NCBI GenBank assembly: GCA_905233685.1
Contig: CAJOEZ010000003.1
Span: 141,800 to 205,799 of the forward strand
Direction: 5' to 3'
Length of the DNA stretch: 64,000 nt
Source: an uncultured Bacteroidales bacterium
GTDB lineage: Bacteria > Bacteroidota > Bacteroidia > Bacteroidales > F082
The notes beneath the pieces were generated by a model that saw only the letters and a list, made by a program, of their open reading frames with translations, had not been told where the DNA came from and ran no database searches. This document shows positions 43,521 to 52,952 of the stretch, in pieces. The translations under genes were made by a program, and so were the position numbers. Every line of letters begins with the position of its first letter. Position 1 is the first letter of the stretch.

Positions 43521-43543
43521 GTATTAATTTGCACGATATTTGC

Positions 43544-43551
43544 TATTTTTG
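43544..43551 (+). promoter_or_regulatory. -7 promoter element for the alpha-2-macroglobulin gene
   Basis: TATTTTTG followed by CG, 24 bp before the ATG at 43576; it excludes the upstream in-frame ATG at 43540. Confidence 0.55.
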
Positions 43552-43575
43552 CGTTTTATACAAAACTCTCGAATC

Positions 43576-46500
43576 ATGAAACGCACTGGAATCATCATCG
43601 CGACCCTTGCTTTGGTTGTCGTGGGCGCATTGGCCTTCGCCGCGCCGAAAAACGAACCCGTTACCAACCCGAAAACAGACCCTGTTTCGACCAAAGACTA
43701 TAAAGACATGTGGAAAAAAGTTAAAGACAATCTCGAAAAAGACTTGCCAGAATCAGCTGAAAAAGAGCTTGTTGCCATCGAACAGCGAGCCGAAAAAGAC
43801 AAAAACCAAACGCAACAGCTGAAGACTTGGCTCTTCCGCCAAAACATCATGCGGCGGACCGTGGAAGAAGACCCCGAACAGGCTTTCATCCAATACCTTG
43901 AAGGCAAAATCGGGCAATTGGACGCCGTTCACGAAGCCTTGTTGAACGAGGAAATCGCCGCTGCCTACGCCAGTTATTTGGATAACAACGAATGGCGTAT
44001 CAACGAGAACCTGGCCATCGATGGCGACATTTCCAAAGTGGAGATGAAGTATTGGGACAAGGAAAGTTTCAAGACGCGCATCAACCAGCATTATGCCGAG
44101 GCTTTGAAGCCCGTTGAAGCTCTCAAAAAGGCCAAGACCGAGGATTTTATGGCCTTGTATGAAAACAGCGACAACAACGAAAGCTACATCGAATACGAGG
44201 CTTCTCTGTTTGAGTTTATGTTCCACCGCGTGGCCAATTATTATCAAGGTGAGGCCAACGCCGACCAAGCTGAAGGCGACACCGACAAGTGGTGGCTGCC
44301 CGCCAAAGACTTCGTGAAAGTCGATTTCGGCGACAGTGATAACCCGCTCATCAAGTGTTTGAAAATCTACCAAGACCTGATTGCCTATAATATCAAAAGC
44401 TCGAATGAAGACGTGCTGATTTACAACGACTTCAAGCGTTTCGGCTTCGTCAATTCCATCCTAAAAAAGGACGACAGATACCAAATGGCAATGGAAGAAT
44501 TGAAGTCGCAGCACGAAAGCAATCCGCTCTCCGCCGAAATCACGGCCTTGATAGCACGGAGCATGATGAATCAGTTGGAGAACAACAGCAGCGACAGCGC
44601 CTATTTCGACAACTACAAGAAAGCCAAGGCGTTGTGCGAGCAGGCCATCGCCAAATACCCGAAGTCGAGTGGCGCGAAAAACTGCGAGAGAATCATCAAG
44701 CGCATTGAAGAACCGCAAGTCGACATCACGTTGAACTCGGTGCAACTGCCCAACGAGGCCATTCCCGCCGTTTTGGAATACAAAAACACGACCGCACCGT
44801 ATTATAGAATCGTGAAAGTCAGCGAGAAAGAGCTGAAAAAGCTGGACGAACTGAGGAAAGAGGAGCTTTTAGAAGCCTTGAACAAAAAAACCGCCGTCGC
44901 GGAACAGGAACTCACTTTGGCTGCTGAGACCGACTATCGCAAACACAGCACTTTGATTGCCTTACCCGCCTTGGAGCGCGGTTTCTACTTCCTGACTGCC
45001 ACCACGAAACAAGGCATCAAGAGCGAGGATAAAACGCTGGTACTCAATTTCCAGGTATCTAACCTCGGCTTCATCACTGACCCGAAAAACGAGAGAATGA
45101 CCGTAGTCGTTATGGACCGCAAGACGGGCAAAACCGTGGAGGGCGTCACTGTGGAAGCTTATCGCCGCGAGTGGGACTACAAGAGCCGCGAGTACAAGAC
45201 CATCATTATTGGCACCCCGAAAACCGACCGCGAGGGCCAGGTGGAGTTTTCCAAAACGGGCGACAATTCATTCAGCATTAACCTGCGCAAAGGCGATGAC
45301 AATTTATTGTCAAGCAATTACTTCCGCCTTTATGAACGTTACAAGAACAACAGCGAGGTGTACAGCACGAAGCTTTTCACCGACCGTGCCATTTACCGTC
45401 CCGGCCAGACTGTCTATTTCCAAGGCATCACGACACGCCGCCAGGGCGAGGACATGAGCCTTGTCAACGGCTACGCGGAAAGTGTTTCCTTCCGCGATGC
45501 CAACTGGCAGGAAATCAGCTCGGCGAAGTTCACCACCGACGAATACGGCTCATTCAGCGGTTCCTTCGTCATCCCCACAGACCGACTGAACGGCGTATTC
45601 CACCTCAATGCCAACCGAGGCAGCACTACAATTCGCGTGGAGGAATACAAACGCCCGACTTTCGAGGTAACCTTTGAAAGACCGAAAGAGCAATACAAAC
45701 TGAACCAAGAAGTTACGGTGCGCGGCGATGTGAAAGCCTACGCTGGATTCGGCTTGGATGATGTGGAATACAGTTACCGTGTCATCCGCAAGACCTCGTT
45801 CCCGTGGCGTTGCTGGTGGTGGTGGTACCCGACCGTCGAGGACGAGCAAATCACCTACGGCAAGGCACGCACCGACGAGAACGGTAAGTTTGCCGTCACC
45901 TTCAACCTGAAGCCTTCGTTGACCATTGCGCCTGAGAAGCAGCCCGTGTTCACTTACGAAATCGAGGTGACCGCCACGAGCAAACAAGGCGAAACCCACG
46001 CCGATACCTACAGCATCCGCGCGGGTTACAACGAAATCGCCATTAGCACCGACCTGCCTTCCGAAGTCGAGAAATCGGAGATGGGCAAGTACCAAATCAC
46101 CGTGAGCAACCTCAGCTGGCAACCCGCCAAGAGCCGCATCTCACGCAAGATTTACCGCTATGAGGATGTCGCCAAAATCAACTATTTCGAGGCTTTGAGC
46201 CACCGTGAAACCCTTGACCGACAACTGCTTACAGACGAAGAACTAGCGCGCTTGTTCCCCGAATACTGCTTCTACGACAAGCAAAACAAGACCTTGGTCG
46301 ATGAGGCCAACATCACCGTTGATGACAAAGCCAAATTCTATGATGGCAAAGCCTTACAACCCGGAAAATATGTCATCGAACTGACCAGCTTAGACGACCC
46401 CTTGGCGAAGATTTCGCAACAGTTCACCGTGTTTGAAAACGACTCCAAGAAGTTGCCTTTCACCACGATGGAATGGGCGCACCAAAACCAATCAAGCGCC

Positions 46501-49500
46501 AAGCCTGGCGAGGAAATCCAATTCAGCATCGGCAGCGCGGCCAAGGATGTGGACATCTGGGTGCAGTTGCTCCACGGCGACGAAATCCGCATGGACAAGA
46601 AAATCAACGTCAGCAATAGTGTACAGACCTTGTCTTATAAGGTGACCGAACAAGACCGAGGCGGCCTCAGTTGGCGTTATGTCTTCGTGAAGGAAAACAG
46701 CTTCAACACCGACCGTTTGAGCGTTTCTGTGCCCTTCGACAACTATGACTTGGACGTGAAACTCGCCACCATGCGCGATAAGCTCAGCCCTGGTGCGGAG
46801 GAAACTTGGGAAGTGACCGTCCGCGACTATAAGGACAAGCCTCTGGAAGCCGCTTTGCTTGCGGGAATGTATGATGCTTCGTTGGATGAGTTCGCCCGTA
46901 ATTACTGGTGGTTCAGCATGTCGCCTTCGGGCGTTTACAACTCTACTTTTGGCACCGACAGCCACGGCTTCACCTCGTCTAACACTGGCTTGGACTACTT
47001 CTATTTTGCCGAACTCTTCAACTTCAGCCTGCCTTCCGATGCGCCTTTCTTCGATTTCGGCTATGGATTCGGGATGCGCCGTTACAGAAAAGGTGGGCGT
47101 GTGCTTTATGATTATGTTGAGGAATCAGTACCTATGATGACTGGAGCGGTGTTGGAAAAGTCTTCTAATTCAGTGGATTATGAAATTCCTTTGGTGGCAC
47201 AAAACGCTACGGATGAAGAAATGGTTGAAATAAAGAAACAAGAAGGTTCTTATCCTTATGAATCAGGAGGCCAGAACGAAAAACCCAAAGAACCCGCCGA
47301 ACCAACCCTCCGCGAGAACTTCAACGAGACGGCCTTCTTCTTCCCGCAACTGCGCACCAATGCCGACGGTAGCGCGACCTTTAGTTTTACTATGCCTGAT
47401 GCCCTCACGCGCTGGCGCCTGATGCTGATGGCCTACACCAAAGACCGCAAAACGGGCAGCAAGGACTACACCTTCACCTCCTCGAAGCCCGTGATGATTA
47501 TGGCCGACATGCCGCGCTACATGTACGACAACGACGAGCTTTGGTTTGTGGCCAACGTCATCAACACGGGCGACGAGCCTGTCACGCCCAAGGCGAAACT
47601 CGAAATCTTCGATGCAGGCACGATGCAGCCTGTGAATTTGATTGTCTCCAACGCCACGATACCGATGGAAACCATACAACCCGGTCGCAGTAAGGAAGTG
47701 CGCTGGAAGGTGAAAGGACAATATGATTTGAGCCTTTTGGCCTTCCGCTTCACGGCCTACGCTGGTCAGTTCAGCGACGCCGAGCAGCACCTCCTGCCCG
47801 TGTTGAGCAGCGAGATCTTTATGACACAGACCCTGCCCGTCACCGTGAAGGCCGAAACCGAGCAAACCTTTGACTTTGAGGCTATTGCCAATCCCAACAG
47901 CCACGAGCGCGACTACAGCCTGACCCTGAATTTCAGCACCAACCCTGTTTGGTACGCCGTTCAGGCTTTGCCGTATTTGGCCAATGTCAAGGCCGACCGC
48001 GCCGAAACTGCTTTCTATGTGTTCTACGCCAACACGCTCTCATCCTACATCGCCGTCCACATCCCAAACCTCTTGAACTACATCAAGAAATGGCAAATCG
48101 AAACGCCTGATGCTTTGTTGTCGCAACTCGAAAAAGACCAAGACCTGAAGGCCATTATGCTGCAAGAAACGCCATGGGTTTTGGAGGCCAAGAGCGAGAC
48201 CGAGCAGCGCAACCGCATCGCCACGCTCTTCGAGGTGAACACGCTCCGCAACCAGCAGACCAACGCCCTGAAACTCATCTCGCAAAAGCAGAAATACAAC
48301 GGCGGCTGGCCGTGGATGGACGGGATGCCCGAAAGTCCGTACATCAGCACCTACATTCTCACAGGCTTCGGCAAGTTGCAGAAGATGGGCGCATGGAGTT
48401 CGCTGAGCAAGTCCGACCAAAACACCGCCCAAAGCATCTGCGACAAGGCCGTGCGTTACCTTGAATACGAGGTGGCTGAGAGTTACCGTTACATGAAGAA
48501 ATACAGCAAAGGCAAGGACTGGCCCATCGGCTCCGGCACCTTGAACGAACTCTATGCCTTGAGTTTCTTCAAGGAGCAAAACTCCGACAAGGACTTTGCC
48601 ACGGCGAAGAAATACTATCTCGGCAGCCTCGACAAAGAGTGGACCTCGTTCAACTTCAACGACCGCTCGAAGGGTGCTTTGGTGCTCTACCGAAACGGCA
48701 ACGAAAAGACCGCCAAACTGATGATTCAGAGTTTCAAGGAGTGCGCCCAGAAGAACGAGCAAATCGGGATGTACTGGCCGAAGAAATACTTCTCGTTTGA
48801 GTCGCACATCGCCACCCACGCCAACATTATGGCGGCCTTCGCAGAAATCGACCAGAACCAAGAGACGATGGACGAGTTGCGCGTGTGGCTGCTCACCCAA
48901 AAGCAGACCAACAAATGGGAAAACTCCGCCTCCACTGCCGATGCCATCTATGCCCTGCTAATGCGCGGCAGCGACTGGTTCGAGGAAGGCAAGGAAGTGA
49001 CGCTGCGTTTCGGCAACACGCCCATCAGCACTGAGGGTGGCGTGGCCGGCACGGGCTTCATCCAACGTCGTTGGAACGCCAACGAAGTGACCCAAGAGAT
49101 GCAACAGCTCACCGTGAACAACCCAACCAACCACTTGGTCTGGGGCGGCCTGTTCCGCCAGTATTTCGTTCCGATTGACGAGGTGAAGAGCGACGAGTCG
49201 GGCTTCACCATCAAGCGCGAACTGTTTGTGGAAACGGTGACCGACAAGGGCAAGAAACTTGTTCCCGTTGAGAAGCAGGCCTTGAAAGTCGGCGACAAAC
49301 TCACCGTGAAAATCACCTTCACCAGCCAGCAAGACATGAGTTTCGTCTTCGTCAAAGACCTCCGCGCCGCTGGTTTTGAGCCGATTGAGCAAATCTCGCG
49401 CTACGAGTACAACGACCGCATGAGCTATTACCAATCCAACACTGACACCGATATGGAGTTCTTCATCGAGTTCCTACCCAAGGGCACGCACCAGTTGGAC

Positions 49501-49620
49501 TACAGCATGTTCGTGACCAAGGAAGGCTACCTCAACAACGGCTATGCCTTGATCCAATGCCAGTATGCGCCGGAGTTCAGCGCGTATTCGGATGGAATGA
49601 AGGTTAGGGTTGGAGAATGA
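43576..49620 (+). CDS. Alpha-2-macroglobulin family protein, thioester-less
   Basis: 2014 residues from the ATG at 43576. A signal peptide (MKRTGIIIATLALVVVGALAFA) is followed by a long helical N-terminal region, then MG2-type beta domains (about 600, RAIYRPGQTVYFQG). The A2M domain is near 1250 (NETAFFFPQLRTNADGSATF, MPDALTRWRLMLMAYTKDR), followed by a helical TED-like region (about 1430-1750) and a C-terminal receptor-like beta domain. Where the CxEQ thioester would stand, the sequence reads LPYLANVKADRAETAF, so covalent trapping is not expected. Family members protect the periplasm against proteases or act in envelope repair. It is larger than E. coli YfhM (about 1650). Confidence 0.92.
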   Translation: MKRTGIIIATLALVVVGALAFAAPKNEPVTNPKTDPVSTKDYKDMWKKVKDNLEKDLPESAEKELVAIEQRAEKDKNQTQQLKTWLFRQNIMRRTVEEDPEQAFIQYLEGKIGQLDAVHEALLNEEIAAAYASYLDNNEWRINENLAIDGDISKVEMKYWDKESFKTRINQHYAEALKPVEALKKAKTEDFMALYENSDNNESYIEYEASLFEFMFHRVANYYQGEANADQAEGDTDKWWLPAKDFVKVDFGDSDNPLIKCLKIYQDLIAYNIKSSNEDVLIYNDFKRFGFVNSILKKDDRYQMAMEELKSQHESNPLSAEITALIARSMMNQLENNSSDSAYFDNYKKAKALCEQAIAKYPKSSGAKNCERIIKRIEEPQVDITLNSVQLPNEAIPAVLEYKNTTAPYYRIVKVSEKELKKLDELRKEELLEALNKKTAVAEQELTLAAETDYRKHSTLIALPALERGFYFLTATTKQGIKSEDKTLVLNFQVSNLGFITDPKNERMTVVVMDRKTGKTVEGVTVEAYRREWDYKSREYKTIIIGTPKTDREGQVEFSKTGDNSFSINLRKGDDNLLSSNYFRLYERYKNNSEVYSTKLFTDRAIYRPGQTVYFQGITTRRQGEDMSLVNGYAESVSFRDANWQEISSAKFTTDEYGSFSGSFVIPTDRLNGVFHLNANRGSTTIRVEEYKRPTFEVTFERPKEQYKLNQEVTVRGDVKAYAGFGLDDVEYSYRVIRKTSFPWRCWWWWYPTVEDEQITYGKARTDENGKFAVTFNLKPSLTIAPEKQPVFTYEIEVTATSKQGETHADTYSIRAGYNEIAISTDLPSEVEKSEMGKYQITVSNLSWQPAKSRISRKIYRYEDVAKINYFEALSHRETLDRQLLTDEELARLFPEYCFYDKQNKTLVDEANITVDDKAKFYDGKALQPGKYVIELTSLDDPLAKISQQFTVFENDSKKLPFTTMEWAHQNQSSAKPGEEIQFSIGSAAKDVDIWVQLLHGDEIRMDKKINVSNSVQTLSYKVTEQDRGGLSWRYVFVKENSFNTDRLSVSVPFDNYDLDVKLATMRDKLSPGAEETWEVTVRDYKDKPLEAALLAGMYDASLDEFARNYWWFSMSPSGVYNSTFGTDSHGFTSSNTGLDYFYFAELFNFSLPSDAPFFDFGYGFGMRRYRKGGRVLYDYVEESVPMMTGAVLEKSSNSVDYEIPLVAQNATDEEMVEIKKQEGSYPYESGGQNEKPKEPAEPTLRENFNETAFFFPQLRTNADGSATFSFTMPDALTRWRLMLMAYTKDRKTGSKDYTFTSSKPVMIMADMPRYMYDNDELWFVANVINTGDEPVTPKAKLEIFDAGTMQPVNLIVSNATIPMETIQPGRSKEVRWKVKGQYDLSLLAFRFTAYAGQFSDAEQHLLPVLSSEIFMTQTLPVTVKAETEQTFDFEAIANPNSHERDYSLTLNFSTNPVWYAVQALPYLANVKADRAETAFYVFYANTLSSYIAVHIPNLLNYIKKWQIETPDALLSQLEKDQDLKAIMLQETPWVLEAKSETEQRNRIATLFEVNTLRNQQTNALKLISQKQKYNGGWPWMDGMPESPYISTYILTGFGKLQKMGAWSSLSKSDQNTAQSICDKAVRYLEYEVAESYRYMKKYSKGKDWPIGSGTLNELYALSFFKEQNSDKDFATAKKYYLGSLDKEWTSFNFNDRSKGALVLYRNGNEKTAKLMIQSFKECAQKNEQIGMYWPKKYFSFESHIATHANIMAAFAEIDQNQETMDELRVWLLTQKQTNKWENSASTADAIYALLMRGSDWFEEGKEVTLRFGNTPISTEGGVAGTGFIQRRWNANEVTQEMQQLTVNNPTNHLVWGGLFRQYFVPIDEVKSDESGFTIKRELFVETVTDKGKKLVPVEKQALKVGDKLTVKITFTSQQDMSFVFVKDLRAAGFEPIEQISRYEYNDRMSYYQSNTDTDMEFFIEFLPKGTHQLDYSMFVTKEGYLNNGYALIQCQYAPEFSAYSDGMKVRVGE

Positions 49621-49621
49621 A

Positions 49622-49653
49622 TTTTTAGGGCTGCCATTTGGCAGCCCTAAAAA
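49622..49653. repeat. Hairpin (family C) between the A2M and CotH-like genes
   Basis: TTTTTAGGGCTGCC pairs with GGCAGCCCTAAAAA around ATTT. The A/T run is within the stem and no T tract follows, so it is only a possible terminator. The core GGGCTGyCA...TGGCAGCC also occurs at 9790-9812 and 53112-53133. Confidence 0.6.
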
Positions 49654-49658
49654 TTGAA

Positions 49659-51536
49659 TCATTTCACCACAAACTTCCATGTTTCGCCTGCAAGGGTGAT
49701 GAAATACATCCCCGCAGGCAAATGGGTAATGCCAATCTGCTGGTTTTCAGTAGTGAGTGTGCCTCGCAGCAGGGTTTGTCCCATTAGGTTGGTGATGCAG
49801 TATTGGGTTTCCGTTGGTAGAGACGAGCCATGGCGTGTCTTTATATTGAGGACGTTTGTAGCGGGATTGGGATACACGGAGAAGACATCTGATTTCTGAT
49901 GTTCATCAATGCCCACATAGTGGATGTATTCAACGGTATAGTTGTCCGTGCGATTCAATAGAAAATCGTTGTTTAATTGACAAGCCCAGCTCCAATAGTT
50001 GACATCGGACGGATAGCCGAACCTGAATGATTGGCTTGCTATTTCAGGATATAGCAGTGCTTTGATTTGGGTATAATGCTGCTCGGTGTTTTCGTATGCA
50101 AGGACATTCTGGCACCATTGTATCAGCCTGATTCCAAATTGCTCTTCAAACTCTTGGTTCTCAAGACATTTTCTGAACAAAAGAGTCGCTTCCGCGCTGG
50201 AAGGCCATGTGGCATTGCCCGTATAGGTGGCGTTGCCGAATACGTCAAAGAGGGTGGCGTTGCCCAGCGAATCCGTGGTGTATTCGTTGAGCGCGGCATC
50301 ACCGTCATAGAATACCCAGCGCCATCGGCCACCGTCCGTTTTCCAGCAACGCATGTTGTTGGCAGGCCAGTCAAGGTTGGCGATGAAAGTCTCGAAGATG
50401 ATGTAATCCATGAAGTTTTCGATGTCAATGAGTTCGCTAAGATGTTGATAATCCTCTTCTTGCGAGAGATCGGCGGTTTCAAGCCAATGCATCATGTCGG
50501 CAAACTCAATTAGGACACCGTACCCATCGACAGGCTCGCCGTATTCGGCCGTGCCGTACCAGTCGCCAACGATGTCGCAATGCTCCAAGGTGATGTCGAA
50601 ATGACTTTCAAGATACCGCTCGTCTAACTTTTCCTGCAGGAAATAGATACCCCAGTATTCGCCGTTGAGATACAGCACCACTGGCCTTGACTGGCCTGCC
50701 TCCAAGCCGATGTCGATGGCCGTTTGGCTGCAAATGTAATCTTGGATGCCGGAAAAGGGATATAGTGACGAGAAAGGTTTGATAACCAAGCGTTTGAAAT
50801 AGGTGATAGAGCAGGAATCAAAGAATTGGTGTTTGAAGTATTTTTCACCGTACACGTCCCGAGCATAGATTTTCAAGCCTTTTTGTGGCTGCCTTCGGGC
50901 ACGGTTGCCGTGGGTTCTTAGTCCGCAAATTTGGTTGATACCGCCGTTGTCGGCATCGTAATACTCTACATTCGACACGCGCTCCCATTCCCTGCCTTTT
51001 TGATAGTAATTGCCCGTTTGCGTAGGGTTGAGGGAATCGAAATGGATGCCGGGCACCAAGATTCCCTGCTCGAAGCCAAACAAGTCGAGGGAATCGGCGC
51101 AGATTGAGACTACGGGCAGCCCGTGCGTGTCGCATCCCAACGCCTTGATGAAATAGCTGTTGGTGAAAGTATGGCTCACGCAACTGTCGTTTCCATCGAA
51201 TACTGCAGCACGGATGACAATGCAGTGTTGCACCGAATCAGGGAGATAGAACAAGTCGTTGGTGCAGATGGGAATGGTGAAGATTTTGGAACGCGAAAAC
51301 AGGCTGTCGTTGAGCATGATAGGGTGTTCGTATTGGCATGAGGTGGAGTCGGGTGTGGCACCATTGAGGGTGTAGCGCACATGGTATTCTTTGGAGCGAC
51401 AACTCATCGACAAAAGGAAGCAGGTGTCATAATGCCCTCCTTGCGCTGAGAAAAACACCTCTTCCCGCTGGCCGAATGACATTAGGGAAAGGCCTGTCAA
51501 AACGAGGAAAACCAATGTTTGGATAATGTTTTTCAT
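49659..51536 (-). CDS. T9SS-exported CotH kinase-like protein
   Basis: 625 residues from the ATG at 51536; a TAACTTTG promoter element at 51565-51558 excludes the earlier ATG at 51560. A signal peptide (ending LMSFGQ) is followed by a beta domain of chitobiase C-terminal type (RYTLNGATPDST). Residues about 200-480 are CotH-like: GLRTHGNRARRQPQKGLKIY, KRLVIKPFSS, YLNGEYWGIYFLQEKLDERY, ANLDWPANNMRCWKT and RWVFYDGDAALN. CotH proteins have an atypical kinase fold. The C-terminus (VYPNPATNVLNI, GMYFITL) is a T9SS sorting domain. Whether it phosphorylates anything outside the cell is unknown. Confidence 0.88.
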   Translation of the reverse strand: MKNIIQTLVFLVLTGLSLMSFGQREEVFFSAQGGHYDTCFLLSMSCRSKEYHVRYTLNGATPDSTSCQYEHPIMLNDSLFSRSKIFTIPICTNDLFYLPDSVQHCIVIRAAVFDGNDSCVSHTFTNSYFIKALGCDTHGLPVVSICADSLDLFGFEQGILVPGIHFDSLNPTQTGNYYQKGREWERVSNVEYYDADNGGINQICGLRTHGNRARRQPQKGLKIYARDVYGEKYFKHQFFDSCSITYFKRLVIKPFSSLYPFSGIQDYICSQTAIDIGLEAGQSRPVVLYLNGEYWGIYFLQEKLDERYLESHFDITLEHCDIVGDWYGTAEYGEPVDGYGVLIEFADMMHWLETADLSQEEDYQHLSELIDIENFMDYIIFETFIANLDWPANNMRCWKTDGGRWRWVFYDGDAALNEYTTDSLGNATLFDVFGNATYTGNATWPSSAEATLLFRKCLENQEFEEQFGIRLIQWCQNVLAYENTEQHYTQIKALLYPEIASQSFRFGYPSDVNYWSWACQLNNDFLLNRTDNYTVEYIHYVGIDEHQKSDVFSVYPNPATNVLNIKTRHGSSLPTETQYCITNLMGQTLLRGTLTTENQQIGITHLPAGMYFITLAGETWKFVVK

Positions 51537-51557
51537 TTTGGTATATGATTCAACATG

Positions 51558-51565
51558 CAAAGTTA
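51558..51565 (-). promoter_or_regulatory. -7 promoter element for the CotH-like gene
   Basis: TAACTTTG followed by CATG, 22 bp before the ATG at 51536. Confidence 0.5.
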
Positions 51566-51608
51566 TGAAAATGTTGTGCTAGGTGATTGACAAGTAGTGT
51601 TTTTTGCA

Positions 51609-52952
51609 TCAGATGGCATAGATGATTTCTTCAAAACTCCGCTCATCCTCCAAGCCGTTCATCTTCTCTTGCTTGATGCGCGACTTGCGGCGGGCGTAGC
51701 TGTTGGTTTGCAGGTTCATCAGGATGGAAATGACTTGGTTGCTGAAGCCTTGCTTGGTGAGGCAGCAGATTTGCAGGTCGCTCTTGGTGAGGGTGGGGTA
51801 CTTGTCCATCAGCCTTTTGGTGAAGTCGCTGTAAACCTTGTCGATGAGCGTCACGAAGTCGTCCCATTCTGTTTCTTTCAGGTCGAAGTCGAGGGTCGAT
51901 GCGGTGATTTGTTCGGTGAGGGCAAGGGCGGTCACATACACCTTGTTTTTCTTCAACGCCGTTTCCAATTGGTTCTTCATTTCTTCGGCTTTCAGTTTGG
52001 CATTCAGCGTTTTCTGTCGCAAAAGCAATAACACAACGGCCAAGGCCACGACCAAGCCGCCAAGGATGAGGTAGAGGTATAGGCTTCGCAGTTTTTGCTC
52101 GGCTTCGAGGTTGTTTTTCTGCATTTGCAGGTCATATTCTGCCTTGATGCGCTGCACCTGCTCACTGCGATGCTCGCGGTCGGCTTGTATCATGTTTTCG
52201 GTGAAAAGTTCTTGACATTCAATGGCTTGCTGGTATTCGCCTGCATACTGATAGAGGTATGACAGACTTTGGTAGGCCGACATGCGCACGCCAGCCATCT
52301 CGTTTCGGGTGGCTTCGGTGAGGTGAACGATGGCGAGGCTGTCTTGCTCCAAGTAATAATAGGCCAAGCCCAAGGTCAGTGGACCGTCGCCAGAGGCACC
52401 GTCGGCCAAGGCTTGACTGACTCGCTCAATCACTTGCTTAAAATCTTCCGTCACCAACAGCACATCACGACTCGATTCCAAAAGGATTTCGTTTTGCATT
52501 GTTTTGTTGTTCAAGGCTTTGGCGAGGTCGAGGGCTTCGTCGTAATGTTGTTCTGCCGCGTCGATGTCGCCCAATGATGCCGCCGCCCTACCGCAGTTGC
52601 GCAGGGCGTTCATTAACAGGGTGGAGTCGCCGAGTTCGCGGGCTATCTTTGCAGCATCTTCGTGCAACAGCAATGCCTCCGAAAACAGTTCGTGCTTCCA
52701 GTAGCAGAAGCCGAGGTTGTCCTCGATTTGGGCTTTCATCCGTTTCGTTTCGGGTTTGTCGGGCTTGCATTGCTCAAGGGCAAGCAAGGCTTGGCTGAAC
52801 GACTCGGCGGCGGCTTCGCTCTGTTTGGCGGCGCGTTGTTCAAGGCCTTGCTGATAGTGCGTTTCAGCCTCCTTGAGGTAGCGCGCCTCGTGGTGGCAAG
52901 CTGTGAGACTCACCATTACAAGGAACGCACAAATTATACATCGTGTTTTCAT
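51609..52952 (-). CDS. Membrane-anchored TPR lipoprotein with C-terminal HTH-like domain
   Basis: 447 residues. The lipobox SLTAC marks Cys19. TPR helices cover about 25-270 (ALLALEQCKPDKPETKRMKA, NLGFCYWKHELFSEALLLHE, YYDEALDLAKALNNKTMQ). A coiled coil, a transmembrane helix (about 291-311) and a second coil follow. The C-terminal region (DKYPTLTKSDLQICCLTKQG, FSNQVISILMNLQTNSYARR, KSRIKQ) matches the C-terminal domain of the protein at 33882-35285. The ATG overlaps the stop of the BspA-like T9SS gene by 4 bp, so the two are translationally coupled. A role in sensing or regulating the surface protein is inferred from this. Confidence 0.8.
   Translation of the reverse strand: MKTRCIICAFLVMVSLTACHHEARYLKEAETHYQQGLEQRAAKQSEAAAESFSQALLALEQCKPDKPETKRMKAQIEDNLGFCYWKHELFSEALLLHEDAAKIARELGDSTLLMNALRNCGRAAASLGDIDAAEQHYDEALDLAKALNNKTMQNEILLESSRDVLLVTEDFKQVIERVSQALADGASGDGPLTLGLAYYYLEQDSLAIVHLTEATRNEMAGVRMSAYQSLSYLYQYAGEYQQAIECQELFTENMIQADREHRSEQVQRIKAEYDLQMQKNNLEAEQKLRSLYLYLILGGLVVALAVVLLLLRQKTLNAKLKAEEMKNQLETALKKNKVYVTALALTEQITASTLDFDLKETEWDDFVTLIDKVYSDFTKRLMDKYPTLTKSDLQICCLTKQGFSNQVISILMNLQTNSYARRKSRIKQEKMNGLEDERSFEEIIYAI

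Noticed and set aside
43540..43575. Start of the alpha-2-macroglobulin gene at the ATG at 43540
   Set aside because: It would lie upstream of the TATTTTTG promoter element and add residues before an already complete signal peptide at 43576.
49622..49653. Rho-independent terminator after the alpha-2-macroglobulin gene
   Set aside because: The hairpin is strong, but the T tract is inside the stem rather than after it on either strand, so it was listed as a repeat with only possible terminator function.
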